Position numbers and translations under genes: made by a program. Positions 51,250 through 59,032 of a DNA stretch of 59,866 bases are shown in pieces. The DNA lies in NCBI RefSeq assembly GCF_024462815.1, contig NZ_JANGCG010000016.1:1-59866 (forward strand), given 5' to 3'. Under the pieces are notes generated by a model. The model had not been told where the DNA came from. It searched no databases and saw only the letters and a program-made list of their open reading frames with translations. The DNA is from Gemmiger formicilis (GTDB taxonomy: Bacteria; Bacillota; Clostridia; Oscillospirales; Ruminococcaceae). Every line of letters starts with the position of its first letter. Within the stretch, counting starts at the first letter, position 1.

Positions 51250-52572
51250 TCAGGCTGTGGGCTTCTGGCCGCGTGGGATAAGGACGCGCAGTTCAAACCA
51301 ACCGTCATGGGTGGTGATGGTCGCGGTGCCGCCATACTTGGCGGCGGTGTTCTGGATACTCTTGACGCCGAAGCCGTGGTAGCCCACGTCCTTCTTGGTT
51401 GTGATGGGCAGGCCGTTGGCAAAGTGTAGCTCGCCGTCATAGCAGTTCTCAATGCGGATAGCGGCAAAGCCCTTCTGACGCGCTACGCTCAGATGGATGA
51501 GCCGCCGTTCCGGGTCGGCAATTTTGTCCACACTCTCAATGGCGTTATCCAGCGCGTTGCCGAACAGGTTGCTGACGTCCATCACGTCCATAAAGTCCAG
51601 CGCCGCGCCGTCCGCCACGCAGGTAAGCTGAATGTTTTTGGTGCTGCAGGTCAGGCTTTTGCCGGTCAGCACGGTGTCCAGCACCTTGTTTCCGGTATCG
51701 TTCTGCGCCTCATAGGCCTTGATTTCCTGCTCCATCCTGTCCAGCACGGCGTTGCGCTCCTCGCCGCTTTCGGCGCGCAGAACGGCAATCTGATGCTTCA
51801 AATCGTGATATTTCTGGTTTATCAGATCAACGCTTTCCTGCCGGATTTTGTAATTCTCATACTGGATGTGCAGCATATTGCGCAAAGCGTCCGCCTCGCG
51901 CTGGGTCAACAAATCGCGCAGCTGCGATTGATAGGCAAACAGCAGCGCCACGCCGCCAAAGTAAACCACCGTGCGCATGGTGTAAATTTCCATCGTGCCG
52001 CGGGCCGAGAACGGCGTTTCCAGCGTGGTGTAGCTGATGCTGGAAAGAATGTAGATAGCCGCAGCAAGCCCCGCCGCAATGCAGGTAGTGCGCGGCCGGA
52101 TGTCAAACTGGATGCTGCCGGTGCTACCGCCATCCTCCAGCAGCCACATAAGTCCAAAGATGATGCCAAACCCCACCGCAATAAAGCAGCATACTGCGGG
52201 AAAGCTCTGCAAATATACATTGCTGCGTGCAAAATAGACGTACATCTGCCATGTCAGCGAGGCTGCAAAGCCCGCCAGAATAAAAGCCCGGGTGCAGAAG
52301 TACCCCATCTGCCAGTAATCGCCCTTGGACGCCGCCAGCATAAACAGCAGCATCAGCGCGACCGAAACGGCGTACAGCACATTGAACTGCCAGCCGTTGT
52401 AGCCGTCTGTAGCCACCAGATAGATTTCCAGCACAGCAAGAGCCCCGGCGTAGAGCGCCGCCCGCTTGCCGCCGCCAAAGCGCGGCGGCAGAAATTGCAG
52501 ATATAACAGGCAGGCCAGCCAGTCCGCCGCCGCGGTGACCTGCCGCGGAATGTCCAGTTCATAGTACGGCAT
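51250..52572 (-). CDS. GHKL-type sensor histidine kinase (AgrC/NatK-like)
   Basis: This 440-residue protein has about six N-terminal membrane helices (residues ~15-235). A dimerisation segment holds the phospho-acceptor His in KYHDLKHQIAVLR (~285), and a GHKL ATPase domain has the N-box NLFGNALDNAIES and G-box GYHGFGVKSI. Such kinases sense peptides or membrane signals and pair with LytTR regulators. The start was chosen at MPYYELD (52572), five bases after the regulator stop; ATGs upstream overlap that gene. It is second in a two-gene operon. Confidence 0.9.
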   Translation of the reverse strand: MPYYELDIPRQVTAAADWLACLLYLQFLPPRFGGGKRAALYAGALAVLEIYLVATDGYNGWQFNVLYAVSVALMLLFMLAASKGDYWQMGYFCTRAFILAGFAASLTWQMYVYFARSNVYLQSFPAVCCFIAVGFGIIFGLMWLLEDGGSTGSIQFDIRPRTTCIAAGLAAAIYILSSISYTTLETPFSARGTMEIYTMRTVVYFGGVALLFAYQSQLRDLLTQREADALRNMLHIQYENYKIRQESVDLINQKYHDLKHQIAVLRAESGEERNAVLDRMEQEIKAYEAQNDTGNKVLDTVLTGKSLTCSTKNIQLTCVADGAALDFMDVMDVSNLFGNALDNAIESVDKIADPERRLIHLSVARQKGFAAIRIENCYDGELHFANGLPITTKKDVGYHGFGVKSIQNTAAKYGGTATITTHDGWFELRVLIPRGQKPTA

Positions 52573-52576
52573 AGCG

Positions 52577-53284
52577 TCACCCCACCCCATTGATGTAATC
52601 ATTCAGCGCGTCCAGAAACGCCTTGCGCCGCGCACGCGCCAGCGGCACACGGTCACCGTGCACCACGGCATCCTCGCCGTCCATCTGGTCAACGTGCTCC
52701 AGATTGACAAGGCAGCCCTTGTTGACGCGGAAATAGCTGTCCTGCGCCAGCTTCTGCTCCAGCTCGGTCATCGAGCCCGGGGCGGTCAGCTCCCCCTCCG
52801 CGGTGTGGTACACAAGGTCATGCGCGTTGCTTTCCACCCAGTAAATAGACGATGTATCGAGCTTGTGCGCAGTTCCGTGGGCGTTTATCTGCAGATAGTG
52901 CCGCGCACGGCGGGCCACGCGCTCAATGGCACGGCTCAGCCGCTGGGAAAACGCATAGTAGGACACCGGCTTCAGCACGTAGTCCAGTGCGTCCACGGCA
53001 TAGCCCTTGATGGCATACTGCGGCGAGTTTGTGATGAAGATGATGATAACCTCGGTGTCCACCTTGCGGATTTCTTCGGCTGCCATCATCCCATCCATAA
53101 ACTTCATTTCAATGTCCATCAGGATGATGTCATACACGGCCTTATAGCCAAGGGCAATCTCGTCCCCATCGGAGAATTCCGTCACGGTGAATTTTTCTCC
53201 CGATGCAGCGCTGTATTTCTCAATATATTCCCGCAGCCGACTGCGGTAGACAGAATCATCCTCCACCAGCGCCAAATGAATCAT
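52577..53284 (-). CDS. LytTR-type response regulator
   Basis: This 235-residue protein has a receiver domain with acidic pocket LVEDD near the start and phospho-acceptor Asp in DIILMDIEMKFMDG (~56). A LytTR DNA-binding domain (~130-235) has YLQINAHGTAHKLDTSSIYW and FRVNKGCLVNLEHVD. It is transcribed first, with the kinase downstream. LytTR systems often regulate their own neighbour genes. The lar operon starts 215 bases away in the opposite direction, but a link is not shown. Confidence 0.93.
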   Translation of the reverse strand: MIHLALVEDDSVYRSRLREYIEKYSAASGEKFTVTEFSDGDEIALGYKAVYDIILMDIEMKFMDGMMAAEEIRKVDTEVIIIFITNSPQYAIKGYAVDALDYVLKPVSYYAFSQRLSRAIERVARRARHYLQINAHGTAHKLDTSSIYWVESNAHDLVYHTAEGELTAPGSMTELEQKLAQDSYFRVNKGCLVNLEHVDQMDGEDAVVHGDRVPLARARRKAFLDALNDYINGVG

Positions 53285-53426
53285 AGTGGCATTCCCCTTT
53301 TCGGCTAAGATTTTATTTTCCTATTTCCTCATAACTATAAATGTATCATTTTTGCTGTGAGATTGCAAGCCACCGCGCAGACTTGGCGCAGCGGTTATTT
53401 TTGTGCAGAAAATTTTTGCAAACCCC

Positions 53427-53455
53427 TTGACCTTAAACCCACGTTCAATGATAAT
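53427..53455 (+). promoter_or_regulatory. Promoter of the lar operon
   Basis: TTGACC (53427-53432), a 17-base spacer, then GATAAT (53450-53455), 44 bases before larE. The spacer has TTAA...TTCAA symmetry of the kind MerR-like regulators bind, though the spacing is normal. Confidence 0.65.
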
Positions 53456-53498
53456 CTAACTATAGAGATTTAACCAATAAAAGCGAGGTTTACCACGA

Positions 53499-54299
53499 AT
53501 GGATAAGCTAGAAGCATTACGGCAGTATCTGCGGGAGCTGGGCAGCGTAGCGGTTGCATTTTCCAGCGGTGTGGATTCTACCTTTTTATTAAAGGTTGCC
53601 CATGACACCTTGGGCGATAACTCCATTGCCGTCACGGCGCGCAGCTGCTCCTTCCCGAAGCGGGAGCTGAACGAGGCCGAGGCCTTCTGCAAAAAAGAGG
53701 GCATCCGCCATTTTATCGTCGAGTCCGAGGAGCTGCAGATTGAGGGCTTCTCCCACAATCCGAAGAACCGCTGCTACCTGTGCAAGCATGAGCTGTTTGA
53801 GAAAATCATCGCATTGGCGAAGGAAAGCGGCGTACAGTATGTGGCCGAGGGCTCCAATATGGACGATAACGGCGACTACCGCCCCGGCCTGCAGGCTGTG
53901 GCCGAGCTGCACGTCACCAGCCCCCTGCGCCATGTGGGGCTGACCAAGCAGGAAATCCGCGACTATTCCCGCCAGCTGGGCCTGCCCACGTGGGATAAGC
54001 AGTCCTTTGCCTGCCTGTCCTCCCGCTTTGTCTACGGCGAGGAAATCACCGAGGAAAAGCTGGGCATGGTGGACAAGGCCGAGCAGCTTCTGCTGGATAT
54101 GGGCTTTCACCAGTTGCGTGTGCGGATTCACGGCACGATTGCCCGCATCGAGGTGCTGCCCGACGAGTTTGAAAAGCTGCTGGCAAACCGTGAGGCCATC
54201 GTTACCGCGTTCAAAAGCTACGGCTTCAGCTATGTCACAATGGATTTGCAGGGCTACCGCATGGGCAGCATGAATGAGACGCTGGGCCTGAAAAAGTAA
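53499..54299 (+). CDS. larE: LarE, sulfur transferase for the nickel-pincer nucleotide cofactor
   Basis: This 266-residue PP-loop enzyme has SSGVDSTFLLKV (ATP-binding loop at 22-33). It adenylylates and thiolates the pyridinium dicarboxylate nucleotide made by LarB. Besides C172 in SFACLSSRF, matching the sacrificial cysteine region of Lactobacillus plantarum LarE, it has a CxxC pair (C92, C95, in NRCYLCKHELF). Three cysteines could hold an Fe-S cluster, as proposed for catalytic LarE enzymes; this is inference. First gene of the lar operon. Confidence 0.93.
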   Translation: MDKLEALRQYLRELGSVAVAFSSGVDSTFLLKVAHDTLGDNSIAVTARSCSFPKRELNEAEAFCKKEGIRHFIVESEELQIEGFSHNPKNRCYLCKHELFEKIIALAKESGVQYVAEGSNMDDNGDYRPGLQAVAELHVTSPLRHVGLTKQEIRDYSRQLGLPTWDKQSFACLSSRFVYGEEITEEKLGMVDKAEQLLLDMGFHQLRVRIHGTIARIEVLPDEFEKLLANREAIVTAFKSYGFSYVTMDLQGYRMGSMNETLGLKK

Positions 54300-54320
54300 G
54301 CCCGCCGAAAGGACAGTACA

Positions 54321-55085
54321 ATGGACGCAAAAGAAGTGCTGGAAAAGGTCCGGGACGGCGCCATGAGCGTGGACGAGGCCGAGCAGTTTTTCCGCCGCGC
54401 ACCGTTTGAGGAGCTGGGCTACGCCAAGCTGGACACCCAGCGGCGGCAGCGCACCGGCTTTGCCGAGGTGGTTTTCTGCAGCGGTAAGGCGGACGAGTAC
54501 CTTGTCTCCATCTTTACGCGGCTGGCCGCCGAGGAGGGCGAGGTACTGGGCACCCGTGCCACGCCGCAGCAATATGAGCTTGTGCGCGCCGCCTGCCCCG
54601 GCGTTGTCTATGACCCGGTTTCCCGCCTGCTGAAGCTGGAAAAGCACGATAAACCGCGAATTGGCAGCATTGCGATATGTACCGCGGGCACAGCGGACAT
54701 CGCCGTGGCCGAGGAAGCCGCCCAGACGGCGGAGTTTTTCGGCAGCAGGGTCACCCGCATCTATGATGTCGGCGTAAGCGGCCTGCACCGTTTGCTGGCC
54801 AATCTCGAGCCTATTCAGGCCGCCAACTGCGTGGTAGCCGTGGCGGGCATGGAGGGCGCGCTGGCCAGTGTGATTGGCGGGCTGGTACAGAACCCGGTCA
54901 TTGCCGTGCCGACCTCCGTAGGGTACGGCGCTTCGTTCGGTGGTGTCTCGGCGCTGCTGACGATGATCAACTCCTGCGCCAACGGCATTGCCACCGTCAA
55001 CATAGACAACGGCTATGGGGCCGGCTATCTGGCAACGCAGATAAACCGCCTTGCCTGCCAGCCGCCCACAGAGGAGAAAAAATGA
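54321..55085 (+). CDS. larB: LarB, nicotinic acid adenine dinucleotide carboxylase/hydrolase
   Basis: This 254-residue protein carboxylates and cleaves NaAD to the dicarboxylate nucleotide that starts the nickel-pincer cofactor. It belongs to the AIR carboxylase (PurE-like) fold, shown by IAICTAGTADIAVAEEAAQT, VVAVAGMEGALASVIGGL and VPTSVGYGASFGG. It starts 21 bases after larE and overlaps larC by four bases. Confidence 0.95.
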   Translation: MDAKEVLEKVRDGAMSVDEAEQFFRRAPFEELGYAKLDTQRRQRTGFAEVVFCSGKADEYLVSIFTRLAAEEGEVLGTRATPQQYELVRAACPGVVYDPVSRLLKLEKHDKPRIGSIAICTAGTADIAVAEEAAQTAEFFGSRVTRIYDVGVSGLHRLLANLEPIQAANCVVAVAGMEGALASVIGGLVQNPVIAVPTSVGYGASFGGVSALLTMINSCANGIATVNIDNGYGAGYLATQINRLACQPPTEEKK

Positions 55086-56404
55086 GCAAGAAAACGTTAT
55101 ATTTAGAGTGCTATTCCGGCATCAGCGGCGATATGGTCACGGCCGCTCTGCTGGATTTGGGCGCGGATGAGGCTGTGCTGCGCAAGGCGCTGGCCAGCCT
55201 GCCTTTGGATGGCTTTTCCATTAAAATTTCCCACGTCAAGAAGTCCGGTCTGGACGCCTGCGATTTTGATGTGGTGCTGGATGCCGCCCACGAAAACCAT
55301 GACCATGATATGACCTATCTCTATGGGGACTATCACGAGCACACGCATGAACATCACCACGACCACGAGGAACACCACGCCGATGCCCCGCATGGGCATG
55401 ACCATAATGCGCACCACCATGAGCATCGCGGCCTGCACGAAATTCTCGACATTCTGAACCGAACCGAGCTGACCGACCGTGCCCGCGCCACCGCCGTGCG
55501 CATCTTCACGATTCTGGGCGAGGCCGAGGCGAAGGCCCACGGTGCCACGCTGGAAACCGTGCATTTCCACGAGGTCGGCGCGGTGGATTCCATCGTGGAC
55601 ATCACCGCCGCCGCCGTCTGTCTGGACAATCTGGGCATCGACGAGGTCATCATCCCCGCCCTGTATGAGGGCACTGGCACCGTCCGCTGTGCCCACGGCG
55701 TACTGCCCATCCCGGTGCCCGCCGTGGCCAACATTGCGGCGGCGGAGCACCTGACCCTGCACATCACCCACGCCCACGGCGAGTACGTGACCCCCACCGG
55801 CGCGGCCATTGCGGCGGCGGTGCGCACCAGCGAGGCCCTGCCCTCTGCCTTCACCGTGGAAAAAATCGGTCTGGGCGCGGGCAAGCGTGAGCAGGAGCTG
55901 CCCGGCTTCGTGCGTGCCATGCTTATCTGCCCGACCAGTGGCTTCCATACTGCACAGGATACCATCTGCAAGCTGGAAACAAACCTTGATGACTGCACCG
56001 GCGAGGCTTTGGGCTACGTGATGGAGCGCCTGCTGGCCGCCGGTGCGCGGGACGTCTACTACACACCTATCCAGATGAAAAAGAACCGTCCTGCGTTCCT
56101 TTTGTCGGTGCTCTGCCTGCAGGAGGACATTCCCGCGATGGAGCAGATTATCTTTGCGGAGACCACCACCATCGGCATCCGCCGCACAGAGATGGCGCGC
56201 AGCATCCTGACCCGCCGCCTGCGCACCGTGCAGACTCCGCTGGGCTGCGCACAGGTCAAGGAGTGCGCGTTGCCCTGTGAGGATAGCGGGACACCCGAAA
56301 CGCGCTGCTACCCCGAGTATGAGAGCCTGCGGGAGCTCTGCCGCGCCAACGGCTGCAGCTATCAGGACGCACTGCGCACCGTATTGAAAGAACTGGAAAA
56401 ATAA
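55082..56404 (+). CDS. larC: LarC, nickel insertase (single-frame form)
   Basis: This 440-residue protein inserts nickel into the pincer cofactor, using CTP in known examples. It begins TLYLECYSGISGDMVTAALL and has a large His/Asp-rich loop (residues ~65-120, with HEHTHEHHHDHEEHH) that should gather nickel. The later parts include HFHEVGAVDSIVDI and KLETNLDDCTGEALGYVMER. In Lactobacillus plantarum larC needs a programmed frameshift to give LarC1C2; here one unbroken frame encodes both parts. Confidence 0.95.
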   Translation: MSKKTLYLECYSGISGDMVTAALLDLGADEAVLRKALASLPLDGFSIKISHVKKSGLDACDFDVVLDAAHENHDHDMTYLYGDYHEHTHEHHHDHEEHHADAPHGHDHNAHHHEHRGLHEILDILNRTELTDRARATAVRIFTILGEAEAKAHGATLETVHFHEVGAVDSIVDITAAAVCLDNLGIDEVIIPALYEGTGTVRCAHGVLPIPVPAVANIAAAEHLTLHITHAHGEYVTPTGAAIAAAVRTSEALPSAFTVEKIGLGAGKREQELPGFVRAMLICPTSGFHTAQDTICKLETNLDDCTGEALGYVMERLLAAGARDVYYTPIQMKKNRPAFLLSVLCLQEDIPAMEQIIFAETTTIGIRRTEMARSILTRRLRTVQTPLGCAQVKECALPCEDSGTPETRCYPEYESLRELCRANGCSYQDALRTVLKELEK

Positions 56405-56429
56405 AAGAGGATACAAGGAGAAAAATACT

Positions 56430-57440
56430 ATGCATATGGCAGATGCTCTGCTTGCCCCCGGCGTGGCCGGTATTATGTACGCCTGCTCCACGGCGGCGGC
56501 CGGGCACTCGATTCATAAGCTCGACAAGGACAAGGAGGACCAGCTCGTTCCGGTTATGGGCGTGATGGGTGCCTTTGTCTTTGCTGCGCAGATGATTAAC
56601 TTTACCATCCCCGGCACTGGCTCTTCCGGCCATCTGTGCGGCGGTATGCTGCTCACGGCGGTGGTCGGCCCTTACGCGGCCTTCCTGACGATGATTGGTG
56701 TGCTGCTTATCCAATGCCTGCTCTTTGCGGACGGCGGTCTGATGGCGCTGGGCGCAAACGTCTGGAATATGGCGTTCTACGGTTGTTTTGTCGGCGCACT
56801 GATTTGGCGTGCCTTTATGCGCAAGGGTATCACGCGCAAAAAAATCATTGCCGCCTCCCTGCTGGGCTGCGTTCTGACACTCCAGCTGGGCGCATTCTCG
56901 GTCACGCTGGAGACACTGGCCTCCGGCATTACCGAGCTGCCTTTCACGGCATTTCTGGCGGTGATGCAGCCCATCCATCTGGCCATCGGCCTTGTGGAGG
57001 GCGCTGTCACCGCGGCGGTGCTCGTCTTTCTGCAGGAGGCTCGCCCTTCCCTGTTGTGGCAGGCGGAATCCGCCGACAGCCAGAAGCAGCCCATGACACT
57101 GCGCGGCGTGCTGGGCGTTATGGCGGTGCTGGCGGCTGTCACGGCGGGGTTGCTCTCGCTGTTTGCATCGGCCTTTCCGGATGGTCTGGAATGGTCGCTG
57201 CAGCGCCTGACCGGCAGCACAGAGTTGGAAGCCACCGGCTCTGTGCAGGCGTTCTTTGCCCGCATCCAGTCCCTGACGGCGCTGCTGCCGGACTATAACC
57301 TTGCCGGGTCGGAAAGCGCCGCGGGCGGCAGTGCGGCAGGGCTTATCGGCGCCGCCGTTGTGCTGGCAGCGGTTGTGCTGCTGGGCAAAATCATCAAGAA
57401 GGCGGCGCACCGGAATGGATCGACTGCACCACGCCATTAA
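56430..57440 (+). CDS. larMN: LarMN / CbiMN-like nickel ECF transporter substrate component
   Basis: This 336-residue membrane protein begins MHMADALLAPGVAGIMYACS. The free N-terminus, His2 and nearby residues form the metal site in NikM/CbiM proteins. After seven helices, a C-terminal part with two more helices and the CbiN-like motif FPDGLEWSLQRL is fused on, so M and N functions are one chain. By context it imports nickel for LarC. Followed by larQ, which it overlaps by 26 bases. Confidence 0.9.
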   Translation: MHMADALLAPGVAGIMYACSTAAAGHSIHKLDKDKEDQLVPVMGVMGAFVFAAQMINFTIPGTGSSGHLCGGMLLTAVVGPYAAFLTMIGVLLIQCLLFADGGLMALGANVWNMAFYGCFVGALIWRAFMRKGITRKKIIAASLLGCVLTLQLGAFSVTLETLASGITELPFTAFLAVMQPIHLAIGLVEGAVTAAVLVFLQEARPSLLWQAESADSQKQPMTLRGVLGVMAVLAAVTAGLLSLFASAFPDGLEWSLQRLTGSTELEATGSVQAFFARIQSLTALLPDYNLAGSESAAGGSAAGLIGAAVVLAAVVLLGKIIKKAAHRNGSTAPRH

Positions 57441-58215
57441 GGATGTACACCGGCTGGACGATCTGGCTGCCCGCGATACGCCGCTGAACCGTCTGCCGCC
57501 GCTGGCTAAGCTGGTAAGTGTACTGGTCTATCTTATTTTTACACTTTCATTCCCCAAATATGCCCTGACCGGCCTTCTGGGCATGGGGCTGTACCCGATA
57601 CTGCTCTGCGCACTGGCAGATTTGTCCCTTTGGGATACGCTCTGCCGTGGGCGCAGTGTGGCGCTGCTGCTGGCAGCGGTGGGCCTCTGCAATTTGTTTT
57701 TTGACCGCGCACCGGTGCTGGATTTGGGGCTTGTGGTGCTCTCCGGCGGTTGGGTGTCACTGCTGACGCTGCTTATCAAGGGGATGTTCAGCTTTCTGGC
57801 GGTCTATCTGTTGATTGCCACCACCGGCATCGAGGCTGTCTGCACGGCGCTGCGCCAACTGCACGTTCCCCGGGTGCTGGTGACGACGATTCTTCTGACC
57901 TACCGCTACATCGTCCTGCTTCTGCAGGAGGCAAACCGCATTTCCACGGCCTACGCCCTGCGTGCGCCGGGTCAGAAGGGCATCCACTTCCGGGCATGGG
58001 GCTCGCTGCTGGGGCAGCTGCTTCTGCGCAGTATGGACCGCGCCCAGCTTGTGTACGAGAGTATGCTGCTGCGCGGCTACCACTGCGGCAGCAATGCCTC
58101 TGCGCCGAACACACACGCCCGCACCGGCGGTGTGCCTTTTGCCGCCGTTACGGTGGTGTACTGCCTTGTTTTTCGCTGCATCCCGGTGTTTGAGCTAATT
58201 GGGAATCTATTTTGA
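57415..58215 (+). CDS. larQ: LarQ / CbiQ-like ECF transmembrane component
   Basis: This 266-residue protein has about five helices and the ECF-T features LPPLAKLVSVLVYL and two Ala-Arg-Gly-like coupling motifs, seen in STAYALRAPG and SMLLRGYH. It couples the ATPase to the substrate component. The start was chosen at ATG 57415 (MDRLHHAIKDVHRLD), inside the end of larMN; the longer frame is antisense-like. Confidence 0.9.
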   Translation: MDRLHHAIKDVHRLDDLAARDTPLNRLPPLAKLVSVLVYLIFTLSFPKYALTGLLGMGLYPILLCALADLSLWDTLCRGRSVALLLAAVGLCNLFFDRAPVLDLGLVVLSGGWVSLLTLLIKGMFSFLAVYLLIATTGIEAVCTALRQLHVPRVLVTTILLTYRYIVLLLQEANRISTAYALRAPGQKGIHFRAWGSLLGQLLLRSMDRAQLVYESMLLRGYHCGSNASAPNTHARTGGVPFAAVTVVYCLVFRCIPVFELIGNLF

Positions 58216-58227
58216 GGAGCGTTGCCA

Positions 58228-58968
58228 ATGGACCCGATTTTAGATGTACAGGGCCTCTCCTTCCGCTATGAGGGCGGACATGAGGGGGCTGTGCTGGATG
58301 GCCTTTCCTTCACGTTGGAGCGCGGAGAGCGCGTTGGCCTTGTGGGCTGCAACGGTGTGGGCAAGTCCACGCTGCTCAAGCTGCTGGTCGGTATTCTGCC
58401 GATGCAGCAGGGCACGCTGACCGTCGGCGGCCTTGCGATGAACCGCAAAAATCTGCCGGAGCTGCGCCGCAAGGTCGGCTATGTCTTTCAGGATTCCGAC
58501 AGCCAGCTCTTTATGCCCACCGTGCAGGCCGATGTTGCCTTTGCCGCCGAAAACTACGGCTACCCGCCGCAGGAGGTTGCCGACCGCACCCGCCGCGCCC
58601 TTGCCCGGGTGCAGCTTGAGAGCTGCGCCGACCGGCCTGTCTACCGGCTGTCCGGCGGGCAGAAGAAGCTGGCGTCCATCGCGGGCATCCTGACGCTGGA
58701 CCCGGAACTGATTCTGATGGATGAGCCCTCCGCCGCGCTGGACCCCCGCAACCGCCGCGGGCTGATTCGGATTTTGAATGACCTGCCCTGCGCCAAGCTG
58801 ATTGCCTCCCACGATCTGGATTTCATCTACGATACCTGTGACCGCGTGCTGCTTTTGCACCACGGACGTCTTGCCGCCGACGGCAGCGCCCGCGAGCTGT
58901 TGCGCAACGCTGCCCTGCTGGAGCAGTGCGAGCTGGAGCTGCCACTGCGGTTTCAGCAGGCCCCCTGA
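58228..58968 (+). CDS. larO: LarO / CbiO-like ECF transporter ATPase
   Basis: This 246-residue ABC ATPase has Walker A GCNGVGKSTLLKLL, the Q-loop VFQDSDSQLF (an ECF hallmark), signature LSGGQKKLASIAGIL, Walker B LILMDEPSAALDP and switch His in ASHDLDF. It is a single ATPase that should act as a homodimer in this nickel system. The start is ATG 58228, eight bases after GAGGAG. Confidence 0.95.
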   Translation: MDPILDVQGLSFRYEGGHEGAVLDGLSFTLERGERVGLVGCNGVGKSTLLKLLVGILPMQQGTLTVGGLAMNRKNLPELRRKVGYVFQDSDSQLFMPTVQADVAFAAENYGYPPQEVADRTRRALARVQLESCADRPVYRLSGGQKKLASIAGILTLDPELILMDEPSAALDPRNRRGLIRILNDLPCAKLIASHDLDFIYDTCDRVLLLHHGRLAADGSARELLRNAALLEQCELELPLRFQQAP

Positions 58969-59032
58969 GGGCCGGATGCACACCGCGCCCCCATAAACCT
59001 GTTATTTTTATTTGAATAAAGAGGTTCCTACT

